A DNA stretch of 64,000 nt, taken from contig CALXOV010000047.1 of the NCBI GenBank assembly GCA_944390105.1, positions 30,374-94,373 on the forward strand. The letters are read 5' to 3'. Shown one piece after another: positions 26,994 to 34,690 of the stretch. The notes under the pieces were generated by a model. It saw only the letters and a list, made by a program, of their open reading frames with translations. It was not told where the DNA came from and did not search any database. Each line of letters begins with the position of its first letter. Within the stretch, counting starts at the first letter, position 1. A program made the translations under genes and the position numbers. Source of the DNA: an uncultured Succinivibrionaceae bacterium. GTDB taxonomy: Bacteria > Pseudomonadota > Gammaproteobacteria > Enterobacterales > Succinivibrionaceae.

Positions 26994-27036
26994 TGTGATT
27001 AAACTCACAGCGTACAGCTTACAAAAGCGTTATAGT
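26994..27036 (+). promoter_or_regulatory. Class II CRP-dependent promoter of the ybhGFSR-like operon
   Basis: TGTGA-TTAAAC-TCACA (26994-27009) is a perfect Crp site. TATAGT at 27031-27036 is a good -10 box and there is no -35. The inferred start near 27043 places the site centre at about -41.5, the textbook class II position. Crp itself is encoded at 18534. Confidence 0.75.
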
Positions 27037-27099
27037 AAAAATGCCGCCGCAGCGCTGGTGCCTGCTTTTTCCGGGAAAGCTCAGGAGGCCGTCAGCCAA

Positions 27100-27171
27100 A
27101 TGAGTAGCAGTACGCAGCAGAGCGCATACAGCTGTCTGCCCTTGGCGGCAGACGGGTCAGGGGATCAGTAA
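27100..27171 (+). CDS. Candidate 23-codon leader peptide upstream of the exporter
   Basis: ATG with a full AGGAGG 11 bases upstream (27083-27088), encoding a Ser/Gln-rich 23-residue peptide that ends GSGDQ and a TAA. It sits inside the roughly 233-base leader between the inferred promoter and the HlyD-type gene. The hairpin GTCTGCC / GGCAGAC lies within the frame. Its function is unknown; a chance ORF is possible. Confidence 0.35.
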   Translation: MSSSTQQSAYSCLPLAADGSGDQ

Positions 27172-27275
27172 GGCTCAGCCTTGATCTCGTTCCTCGCCAG
27201 CAAAACGGCACATGAGGAAAAAACCGGCTGCAGGCGGCACCTGATGCGCAAAAGGCTAGATTAAGGGAGGACATT

Positions 27276-28268
27276 GTGCGACGCTTCCTGCTTCCTTTGC
27301 TCCTGCTTACTGTATTGATCTGTAGTGCTGTCTTTATCCTTTATCTCAAGCAAGATTCCGCTACAGCTCTGCGTGCTTACGGATTTATTGATGTTGATGA
27401 AAGTACGCTGGCCTTTGATATTTCCGGCCGGATCGTCAGTTTAAACGTCAATGAGGGGACGGTAGTGCGGCAAGGCCAGGTGTTAGCAACGATGGATACC
27501 AAGGCAATAGAGCTCGAACGCAGTGCGCAGCAGGCGCAGTGTAAGATGCTTGAAGCCGAGCTTGAAAAGTTGCAAGGCGGGTATCGTTTCGAGCTGATTG
27601 CTACGGCTAAAGCCGAGGCGGCACGGCTCCAAGCGGCGGCGTCTCTTGCAAAATTAAGTGCATCCCGTGCGCAGCAACTGTATGCCAAGCGTGCCTTAAG
27701 TGCTCAGGAACGGGATGAAGCTGTGTACAGTAAGCAGCAGGCAGATGCAGCATGGGCGCAAGCGAAAGCGCAATTGCAGCAGTATGAACACGGCTATGAA
27801 AAAAGTGATATCACCGCAAAGGACGCGGAGCTTAAGGCCTGTCAGGCGCAGCTTAATCTTTTGAGTTATCGCATTAATGTGCAGTCAAAACTAACCGCCC
27901 CGCGCGATGGCATTATCCGCAGCCGTCTGCAGGAGTTGGGCAATCAAGTTACCGCGCAGGTGCCGGTGTTTTATTTGGCCCCGCGTGAGGAAAAGACCGC
28001 TCGCTTTTACGTTAATGAACTGATGCTAGCGACGCTTTCCGTTGGCAGTCGAGTAATGCTGAGCAATGCTGCAGGCGATCGGGCTGAAGCGTATATCAGC
28101 GCAATTGCCGATACCGCGATGTTTACGCCTAAGACGGTACAGACTGAGGAGCTGCGTCCTGATTTAGTCTATGAAGTGCGGGCCGATTTTATGGATGCTC
28201 CGGGGGCCTTTCGTTTGGGGCAGGCGATTACGGTGTATCTGGATGCAGACGCTCTTAACCGTCAATGA
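27276..28268 (+). CDS. ybhG: HlyD-family membrane-fusion protein, YbhG-like
   Basis: Periplasmic adaptor of an ABC exporter. One N-terminal membrane helix (LPLLLLTVLICSAVFILYL), a split lipoyl domain (ISGRIVSLNVNEGTVVRQGQVLATMDT), a long alpha-helical hairpin rich in Ala/Gln/Lys, then the beta-barrel domain. 330 residues versus 332 in E. coli YbhG. GTG start with GGGAGG 6-7 bases upstream. First gene of a four-gene set in the same order as E. coli ybhGFSR; the next gene overlaps its end by 26 bases. Confidence 0.88.
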   Translation: MRRFLLPLLLLTVLICSAVFILYLKQDSATALRAYGFIDVDESTLAFDISGRIVSLNVNEGTVVRQGQVLATMDTKAIELERSAQQAQCKMLEAELEKLQGGYRFELIATAKAEAARLQAAASLAKLSASRAQQLYAKRALSAQERDEAVYSKQQADAAWAQAKAQLQQYEHGYEKSDITAKDAELKACQAQLNLLSYRINVQSKLTAPRDGIIRSRLQELGNQVTAQVPVFYLAPREEKTARFYVNELMLATLSVGSRVMLSNAAGDRAEAYISAIADTAMFTPKTVQTEELRPDLVYEVRADFMDAPGAFRLGQAITVYLDADALNRQ

Positions 28269-29979
28269 CTTATCCTTCGGCTATAGCGCGGATAAGTTCT
28301 TTTGTAAGCTTAATTTTGCGCTTTCAAGTGATAGGCAGCGCATCGCCCTATTAGGTCCAGATGGCGCCGGCAAATCAACTTTATTAAAGCTATGCGCGCA
28401 GCTTTTAACTCCGCAATCAGGTACGCTCCGGCTGGCAGTGCCGCCTGTCGGGAAAAACTTTAATTGTACTTTCACCTTTATGCCACAGTCGCTTGGACTT
28501 TACGATGAGCTGACTGTAGAGGAAAATTTAGCGCTGTTTGCTGCGCTCCATGGACTGACGCAGAGCAAAGAGCGGATGCGGCTTGACGAACTGCTGTATA
28601 AAACCGGACTGCATCCCTTCGTCAAGCGACAAGCCGGAGCGCTGTCTGGTGGCATGCGGCAGAAGCTGGCGCTGTGCACTGTGCTGTGCGCGCGGCCGTT
28701 TCTATTAATCTTAGATGAGCCGACTGTAGGCGTCGATCCTTTATCGCGCCGTGAGCTGTGGTCGCTTATCAATGATTATCTGCGCGACAGCGGTGCGTAT
28801 ATGTTGTTTTCCACCGCTTATTTATCTGAGGCGCAGCATGCCGATGAGTTACTGATTTTAGATGCAGGAAAGCTTATCTATCAAGGCACGCCTGCTGACC
28901 TGTGTACTGGCGCTGCGGGCTGTTGCTTTAACTTAAGCCTGCCAAGTATGCCTCACGTGCTACAGCACAGCCTGCTGAAATTAATGCAGCCAGACAGTAC
29001 ACTTATTGATGCAAGTCCGTGGGGAGGTAAACTTCGACTGCAGACTAAGTTGCCGGCAAGTCCCGCCGACTTGGCAGTAAGGCTGTATCCTACGCTGCAT
29101 GAAATGCTGGGGGATGATCACGCCTTTGGGGTGACACAGCGTACAGCGCAGCTTGAGGATGCTTATATCCGCTTAACTCACCGGAAGACCGATAATATTC
29201 TGCTGCCGGCACAGCCGCCAGATTTTATACTTAATGACGTAGCGGTTAGCTTAAGGCATGTGGTTAAGCGCTTTGGCGCCTTTACCGCACTGCATGACTC
29301 ATCCTTCAACGTCAAGCGCGGCGAAATTTTTGGTTTGCTCGGGCCCAATGGTGCCGGCAAAACGACCACGTTCCGTTTGATGTGCTCGCTACTGCGTCCA
29401 ACCCAAGGCACGATTGAGCTCAATGGGATCAATATTAAGCAGCAGAAAAGTGCCGCACGCTTGCAACTTGGTTATGTTGCGCAGCGCTTTTCTTTGTATA
29501 AAAAACTTTCAGCGCAGCAGAATCTTACGTACTTTGCCATGAGCTGCGGCCTGTCAGGACGCCGCCTGCAATCCCGCTTGGCAGAGCTGGTGCAGGAATT
29601 TGGCCTTGCGACTGCGCTGCATACACCAGCTGGTATCTTGTCCTTTGGCTTGCAGCGCAATTTATCCATGGCCTGTGCGCTGCTGGCAAGGCCCGCACTG
29701 CTGTTTTTAGATGAAGCAACTTCCGGAGCCGATCCGCGTTCACGCCGCATCTTTTGGCAGCGTATTTTGAGTTTAGCCAAGGCTGGCACGACCGTGGTGG
29801 TGACTACGCATTTTTTGGAGGAAGCTGAATATTGCGATCGTATGTTGATTCAGCATCAAGGACGCATTTTAGTGTGTGGTAGTCCGCAGGAGATCTGCGA
29901 TTGTGGTAGTCGGCAGTATAGCGTGGAAGAGCGCTTTATAGCTTTGATTAGCGCGCAGCAAGAGGGTGACAGGGTATGA
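28243..29979 (+). CDS. ybhF: Double-cassette ABC exporter ATPase, YbhF-like
   Basis: 578 residues, exactly the length of E. coli YbhF, with two nucleotide-binding domains. First cassette: GPDGAGKST, LSGGMRQKLAL, LLILDEPTVGVDP. Second: GPNGAGKTT, LSFGLQRNLSM (a degenerate signature), LLFLDEATSGADP, then TTHFLEEAEYCD. The ATG at 28243 is used; a GTG 24 codons earlier lies deep inside ybhG. Drives export by the two permeases encoded next; the E. coli system is linked to tolerance of cationic and antibiotic compounds. Confidence 0.9.
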   Translation: MQTLLTVNDLSFGYSADKFFCKLNFALSSDRQRIALLGPDGAGKSTLLKLCAQLLTPQSGTLRLAVPPVGKNFNCTFTFMPQSLGLYDELTVEENLALFAALHGLTQSKERMRLDELLYKTGLHPFVKRQAGALSGGMRQKLALCTVLCARPFLLILDEPTVGVDPLSRRELWSLINDYLRDSGAYMLFSTAYLSEAQHADELLILDAGKLIYQGTPADLCTGAAGCCFNLSLPSMPHVLQHSLLKLMQPDSTLIDASPWGGKLRLQTKLPASPADLAVRLYPTLHEMLGDDHAFGVTQRTAQLEDAYIRLTHRKTDNILLPAQPPDFILNDVAVSLRHVVKRFGAFTALHDSSFNVKRGEIFGLLGPNGAGKTTTFRLMCSLLRPTQGTIELNGINIKQQKSAARLQLGYVAQRFSLYKKLSAQQNLTYFAMSCGLSGRRLQSRLAELVQEFGLATALHTPAGILSFGLQRNLSMACALLARPALLFLDEATSGADPRSRRIFWQRILSLAKAGTTVVVTTHFLEEAEYCDRMLIQHQGRILVCGSPQEICDCGSRQYSVEERFIALISAQQEGDRV

Positions 29980-31112
29980 GTGCATGGCTGCAGCGACTAC
30001 TGGCGCTATTGATTAAAGAATGGTTGCAGATCATGCGTGATAAGTCTATCTTAGCTGCCGCTTTTCTGACGCCGGTGTTGCTCCTGTGCATTTACGGCTA
30101 TGGATTGAATATGGATATGCAACCGGTGCGTGTTGCGCTGGTTTCCGAAAGTTTTGACCCACTGCACGATGAAGTGCGTGCTGCGCTGTTTGGTTCTGCG
30201 TATTTTGCACTGCAGGAAGAACCGAATATGCAGGCAGCGCAGCAGGTATTGCGCGCCCATCAGGTTGATGCGTTGCTGTACGTCCCCGCACGGCAGCGGC
30301 TGTATCAGGATGGAGAGTTTTATGCAGCCATTAACGGCAGTGCAGCTCTACCAGCACAGCTTACATTAAGCTATCTGCAGGGAGCTTTACAGCCTGTTTG
30401 GGAGCGTCTTGGCAGCAATACAGGAGTTACAGCCGGGGCTCTGCCGCTGCGTTATTCCATTACCACCCGCGCGTGGTATAACCCCGACAACAAATCTGTT
30501 TTTTATCTGCTGCCCGGTCAGCTTATCGGTATTGCCACTTTGGTGTGTAATGTGCTTGCCTCGCTGTGCATTGCTCGTGAATGCAATCGCGGCACTATTG
30601 ACGCTTTATTGGCAGCACAAGTTGGTCTGTCGGAGCTATTGTTGTCCAAATTACTGCCGAACTGGCTGTTGTCATTGGCTTCCGTCAGTTTGCTTCTTAT
30701 CTTAATAGAAGTGTTATTTGCTTTGCCAGTGCGCGGCAACATCATATTTTTGGGCGCAACTTTAGTGCTGTACGCTCTGTCCTGCTGTCTGATGGGAATG
30801 TGGCTGTCGGCTATGGTGCAGGATCAGTATCTTGCTTGTGAATATGCGATTATCTTAAGTTTCCTCCCGGCTATTCTGCTCTCGGGCGCGGTATTTGATC
30901 TGCGCACGTTACCTTTCGGCATATCGCTGTTAGGTTCTCTCTTGCCGCCTACTTATGCAGTGCAGTCTGTTAAAATCTGTTTTCTGTCAGGGGGCAACAT
31001 TGAGCTTATTTGGCGTAATTTAGCTATTATCTGTCTGTATGCGCTACTGTTTTTACTGTTGTGCTGTTATGCGTTAAATCGTCTGCGTCGCATGGGGAGA
31101 AAAGTGCAATGA
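29976..31112 (+). CDS. ybhS: ABC-2 type permease, YbhS-like
   Basis: 378 residues (E. coli 377). ABC-2 architecture: an N-terminal KEWLQIMRDKSILAAAFLTPVLLLCIYGYGL helix, a roughly 130-residue extracytoplasmic domain, then five helices including the conserved LCIARECNRGTIDALLAAQVG segment and GAVFDLRTLP before the last helices. It overlaps the ATPase gene by 4 bases (ATGA), so translation is coupled. Confidence 0.88.
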   Translation: MSAWLQRLLALLIKEWLQIMRDKSILAAAFLTPVLLLCIYGYGLNMDMQPVRVALVSESFDPLHDEVRAALFGSAYFALQEEPNMQAAQQVLRAHQVDALLYVPARQRLYQDGEFYAAINGSAALPAQLTLSYLQGALQPVWERLGSNTGVTAGALPLRYSITTRAWYNPDNKSVFYLLPGQLIGIATLVCNVLASLCIARECNRGTIDALLAAQVGLSELLLSKLLPNWLLSLASVSLLLILIEVLFALPVRGNIIFLGATLVLYALSCCLMGMWLSAMVQDQYLACEYAIILSFLPAILLSGAVFDLRTLPFGISLLGSLLPPTYAVQSVKICFLSGGNIELIWRNLAIICLYALLFLLLCCYALNRLRRMGRKVQ

Positions 31113-32197
31113 ATACTTTGCACGCTGTGCTGCTACGTATCGCTGCGCTGATGAAAAAAGAATTTTTGATGATGTGGCTTGATAAGGGGACCCGCAAGAT
31201 TCTCTTCATACCGATCATTGTGCAGAGCGTGATCTTCGGCTATGGTGCAACCTTTAATTTAGAAAAGATTCCGCTTGCTATCCTTGATGAAAGCCGCAGC
31301 GTACAGAGTGAGCGCTTGTGCGCGCAGATAATAGCTAACCCTTTATTTGAGTTGCGTAGCTCTTGCTTGAGTCAAAATTGTCTCAAGCAGATGATGAGTA
31401 GCGGTGAGGCGCTGATCGGTCTACATTTTCCGCCGCAGTTTACCAACAACAGGGCAGTATTCATCATTGCCGATGCACGCAATACCGCTTCGGCTAATAC
31501 TGCGGTTAGCTACCTGCAGCAGCAGTTGCATGCTTTGACTTTGACGGAACCGGAGCTGCAGCTTAATTATCGCTATTACTACAATGAGCACAATATCACG
31601 CGCTACAGCATCTTAACCTCGATGATTTTAGCATTGTCGCTCATTCAGGTGATGTTGCTGTCATCCTTGACGGTAGCTCGAGAGCGTGAGGAAGGCAATT
31701 TTGATATGTTGTTGCTGACGCCAGCAAATGCTGTTGAGATTTTAGTAGGCAAAGCTGTCCCGCCAACGATTACAGCCTTTTTGCAGAGTTTAATTTTGTT
31801 TCTTATCTGTAGGTTCTATTTTGCAATACCACTGCGCGGCTCCTTTGCTCTACTTTGTTTAGTGGTGGTACTGTTTGGCTTGGCTGTGGTCGGCATAGGG
31901 TTAGCAATATCAGCTTTGGCCAAAAATGCGCAGCAGGCCTTGATAGGAGCATTCATTTTGGCGTTGCCATGCGTGATTTTATCAGGGCTCATTACGCCGC
32001 TTGCTGCGATGCCTCCTACGTTACAGATTATCGTCAAATGTATCAATCCACTCTATTACGGCATTGAGGCGCTGCAGCGCGTTTATCTTGAAGGTGCAGT
32101 CTTTAGCGATATCTCATATCTCCTGCTACCGCTGCTGCTGTGCGCTGTCATTACCATGCCGCTTGCGATGTATCTGTTTCGCCATCAGCTGGATTGA
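31109..32197 (+). CDS. ybhR: ABC-2 type permease, YbhR-like
   Basis: 362 residues (E. coli 368). It starts at the ATGA overlapping the ybhS stop. N-terminal MKKEFLMMWLDKGTRKILFIPIIVQSVIFGYG, extracytoplasmic loop, then SSLTVAREREEGNFDMLLLTPANAVEILVGK and a C-terminal GLITPLAAMPPTLQIIVKCINPLYYGIEALQRVYL that matches the ABC-2 signature. Forms the heterodimeric channel with the ybhS product. Its 3' end overlaps that of the convergent SotB-like gene by 13 bases. Confidence 0.88.
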   Translation: MNTLHAVLLRIAALMKKEFLMMWLDKGTRKILFIPIIVQSVIFGYGATFNLEKIPLAILDESRSVQSERLCAQIIANPLFELRSSCLSQNCLKQMMSSGEALIGLHFPPQFTNNRAVFIIADARNTASANTAVSYLQQQLHALTLTEPELQLNYRYYYNEHNITRYSILTSMILALSLIQVMLLSSLTVAREREEGNFDMLLLTPANAVEILVGKAVPPTITAFLQSLILFLICRFYFAIPLRGSFALLCLVVVLFGLAVVGIGLAISALAKNAQQALIGAFILALPCVILSGLITPLAAMPPTLQIIVKCINPLYYGIEALQRVYLEGAVFSDISYLLLPLLLCAVITMPLAMYLFRHQLD

Positions 32198-33351
32198 GCT
32201 GGCAACCAACGCTTGATAAGTAGTAGCGCAACGCACAACAGTGCGATCAAAGCTAAGGCCGCTCCGACCCAGCCAATGAAGCTTACCTCAGCGGCCTTAA
32301 TAATGTGCGAGCCGATAAAGGCGCCGCTGCCGATGCCTAAATTGCAGATAGCTGAATAAATCGCTGTAGCGACCGCTGCATAGGTGCTTTCTAATTTAAG
32401 CACCAGCGCCTGAAAGCTTAAACTAAAAGCCGAGAAAGCTAGCCCCCAGAACAAAATATCAGCAATGGCGGTAAACGTATATAAAGCGCTTAGCTGCAGC
32501 AAAGCTAAAAAGATACTAAGACCGCCTAGTGCAAAATAGATGAAAACGCGCGGATGACGGTCAAAGCCGCGTCCGAAGACCCAAGCAATAATGATGGCCG
32601 CTACGCCAAAGAGCATTAAGCAGGTAGTGATTATATCTGGATCCATTGCACCTACTTGCTGTAGATACGGTTCAATATAGCTATAGGGAATGTAGTGGGC
32701 GGTAAAAATGAGCGCTGTCACCGCATAGAGCCCTAGCAGCGGACCGTTGCGGCAGATGCGAGGCAGCACCTGCAGTACTGGGCATGGAGTGCCCGGGACG
32801 CGAGGGCTGCAGCGCATCACCGTGATAGCTAGCACTAAAGCGCACAGCCCGAGTATCCCTAAGGTCATGCGCCAGCCCAAATATAGTCCGATAACGCGAC
32901 CTAACGGCATTCCGCCGACCATTGCGGCGGCTGTTCCTGCGGAGACTAAGCCTACGGCCTTAGAGGCCATTCCGGGCGGAGCAATGCGTACCGCCATGGG
33001 TACAGCGATGGACCAAAATAGCGCATGACTTAAGGCAACTCCTATGCGTGCTCCCATCAGAATACCAAAGTTAGGCGCCAGCGCACTGAGGGCATGACTT
33101 AGTGCAATCAGCAACAGTACTCCGCAAAGCAACAGCTTATAGTCAAAGCGCGAGAAGATAAGCACTAAGGGCAGCGACATTAAAAGCACAGTCCAGGCAT
33201 AAACCGTCAGAATAAGACCAGTTTGAGCTTCAGTTTGGGCAAAAGAGGCAGAGAGATCGGCCAAGAGACCGATCGGGATAAATTCTGAGGTGTTGAAGAT
33301 AAATGCGGCGGCAGTCAGGATATAGACTGGCGCCCACTTTGCTACAGGCAT
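32185..33351 (-). CDS. sotB: MFS sugar-efflux protein, SotB-like
   Basis: 388 residues, about 12 helices. It closely follows E. coli SotB: AAFIFNTSEFIPIGLLADLSASF, GLILTVYAWTVLLMSLPLVL, GVALSHALFWSIAVPMAVRIAP, GMPLGRVIGLYLGWRMT, AHYIPYSYIEPYLQQVG. SotB exports arabinose and IPTG-like sugars in E. coli; the substrate here is inferred. Convergent with the exporter operon. Confidence 0.88.
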   Translation of the reverse strand: MPVAKWAPVYILTAAAFIFNTSEFIPIGLLADLSASFAQTEAQTGLILTVYAWTVLLMSLPLVLIFSRFDYKLLLCGVLLLIALSHALSALAPNFGILMGARIGVALSHALFWSIAVPMAVRIAPPGMASKAVGLVSAGTAAAMVGGMPLGRVIGLYLGWRMTLGILGLCALVLAITVMRCSPRVPGTPCPVLQVLPRICRNGPLLGLYAVTALIFTAHYIPYSYIEPYLQQVGAMDPDIITTCLMLFGVAAIIIAWVFGRGFDRHPRVFIYFALGGLSIFLALLQLSALYTFTAIADILFWGLAFSAFSLSFQALVLKLESTYAAVATAIYSAICNLGIGSGAFIGSHIIKAAEVSFIGWVGAALALIALLCVALLLIKRWLPAQSS

Positions 33352-33438
33352 AGCTAATTTCTCACAAAAAGATAATCGCGCGAATTGTAGCAGAAGCGCT
33401 TTATGCTTTAGTCTATGCGCTATTATGGTGCAAAAATA

Positions 33439-33870
33439 TCAAGCGCCCTTTATATTGTCCCCAAACGTCCTTTTATTTGCCCACCATTTGGGGGGGGGCA
33501 GTCACTCAAAACAAGAGCCTGCTGCCAAGTTGAGATTAACAGATCTTCCTTTAGCTTTTTCTGCAGTCGAGAGAGCTTCCTTGGTTAGAAGGAGCGGTAA
33601 CGCTTTTGCCAAGAAACAATTTGTATTTATTGGAATGCTGATCAGTGATTATTGCCTTATGGCTAGATTAGGCGCTGAAATAATATGTATATCCTTATGC
33701 TTTTGCGTATTTGGACTTACCCCGAGGTGGTTTATGTGGGCTCTAACAGGAAAAGTGAAAGTGAAGGTCAATTAAACCTAGCTAAGGCTGCTGGCTATGA
33801 ACTGTGTGACGAACATCAAAAAGGGTGGCAAGTAAAATGACGTTTTGGGGTAATATAAAGAGCGCTTGGC
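33439..33870. mobile_element. Decayed mobile element of about 430 bp with roughly 46-base terminal inverted repeats
   Basis: The left end (33439-33485) and right end (33824-33870) are inverted copies with only a few mismatches and one or two gaps; both contain the motif GACGTTT(T)GGGG and end in GCGCTTG. A third, lone copy is at 9296-9343. Inside, a short frame at 33685-33840 resembles a transposase tail. No intact transposase exists. The IS family could not be named with confidence. The length and decay would also suit a MITE. Confidence 0.65.
33685..33840 (+). pseudogene. Probable transposase C-terminal remnant
   Basis: A 51-residue frame ending PEVVYVGSNRKSESEG and LAKAAGYELCDEHQKGWQVK, whose stop overlaps the start of the right inverted repeat, where IS transposase genes usually end. 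No upstream part of the protein was found. The longer overlapping frame at 33425-33775 reads through the left repeat and is not considered coding. Confidence 0.4.
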
Positions 33871-33901
33871 AGCAAAAAAGCAACAGTGTAGTGACAGGTT
33901 T

Positions 33902-33926
33902 GCACCTGCCTTAGCGCGGCAGGTGC
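33902..33926. terminator. Hairpin after the rhodanese gene
   Basis: GCACCTGCC-TTAGCGC-GGCAGGTGC, a perfect 9-bp stem 10 bases past the rhodanese stop codon. No T-run follows on either strand. Confidence 0.5.
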
Positions 33927-33936
33927 GGTGTAAACG

Positions 33937-34371
33937 CTATTTTTCGTTGATAAAACCGTAGGGCCACTGTAAGGTGCCGTACATGTTGTAAACTTGCTGA
34001 TAGCCGCTTTCCACTAAAATTTTGGAGGCTTGCTCAGCACGTACCCCTGAACGACAATGTACTAAGAGGGGCTTGGTGATGTCCGGTTGTGCCTCAAGAA
34101 TAGTACCCAGCTTCAGAGTATCAAGCGGCACATTGATGGATCCTGCAATATGGCCCTGCTGATATTCGTCGGGGCTGCGTACATCTATTACCGGTACGCC
34201 GTTTTTCATCATCTGCAAAGCCACGTCGGGAGTAACTTTGTGGTATGAGGGATGCGTATAGGTTAAAGGACTGGCGGGCTGTGGTTCTACCGGTTCTAGT
34301 TGCGCCTGCGCAGCACAACCGCCTAACAAGAAAGCCAGAGCACTTGCGGTAAATATCAATTTAAAGTTCAT
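33937..34371 (-). CDS. Rhodanese-domain lipoprotein
   Basis: 144 residues. Signal peptide with lipobox LLGGC, giving a lipidated cysteine at about residue 19 and Ala at +2, so outer-membrane sorting is likely. The mature part is one rhodanese domain: VPVIDVRSPDEYQQGHIAGSINVPLD and the active-site loop HCRSGVRAEQA with the sulfur-accepting cysteine. Periplasmic single-domain rhodaneses are linked to sulfur transfer or disulfide chemistry; the acceptor is unknown. SD GGAG lies a few bases upstream. Confidence 0.88.
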   Translation of the reverse strand: MNFKLIFTASALAFLLGGCAAQAQLEPVEPQPASPLTYTHPSYHKVTPDVALQMMKNGVPVIDVRSPDEYQQGHIAGSINVPLDTLKLGTILEAQPDITKPLLVHCRSGVRAEQASKILVESGYQQVYNMYGTLQWPYGFINEK

Positions 34372-34528
34372 GCGACTCTCCTTAAATATTTAATTTTCAC
34401 CACTATTATGCCTGCAGCAATCGGAGCTGTCCTGAGAGAAAATTGCAGCTTATGCTTTTTATGTAAACAGGCCGCACAAACCGCGTAGCTTCAGCAGCGC
34501 GGATGAACTTGCCAGGATAGCCGGGATT

Positions 34529-34625
34529 GCATACTCGCTGAGGAGTTGACACCCGGAACCTGCCGGAGAGCGGCTTAAAAACCGCTCAGCCGGAAGACCG
34601 TAAGCTTTTGCTTACGGGAGTATGT
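34529..34625 (+). ncRNA. Compact three-way folded RNA-like block, possible omega-RNA/IS605 right-end remnant
   Basis: Outer stem CATACTC / GAGTATG (34530-34536, 34618-34624) encloses a CCGG/CCGG stem capped by GAGCGG-N8-CCGCTC and a hairpin CCGTAAGC-TTTT-GCTTACGG. Nested pairing of this quality is not expected by chance. The overall look (ACACCCGGAACC, AGCCGGAAG, terminal GGGAGTATGTCAC) recalls right ends of TnpB-carrying IS200/IS605 elements, where the guide RNA scaffold lies, but no tnpB is recognisable next to it. Strand and identity are inferred. Confidence 0.4.
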
Positions 34626-34629
34626 CACA

Positions 34630-34659
34630 TAAAGAAAACCGCCGTTTTTATGCGGCGGT
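34630..34659 (-). terminator. Intrinsic terminator of flgE
   Basis: On the minus strand: ACCGCCGC-ATAAAAA-CGGCGGT followed by TTTCTTTA. Strong stem plus T-rich tail, 31 bases after the flgE stop. Confidence 0.8.
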
Positions 34660-34690
34660 ATAGAAAAAGACTTAACTTGGATAGCTAGGC

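Noticed and set aside
33425..33775. 116-codon plus-strand open frame
   Set aside because: It runs through the left inverted repeat of a decayed element and has no family features; the shorter frame ending at the right repeat is the better coding candidate.
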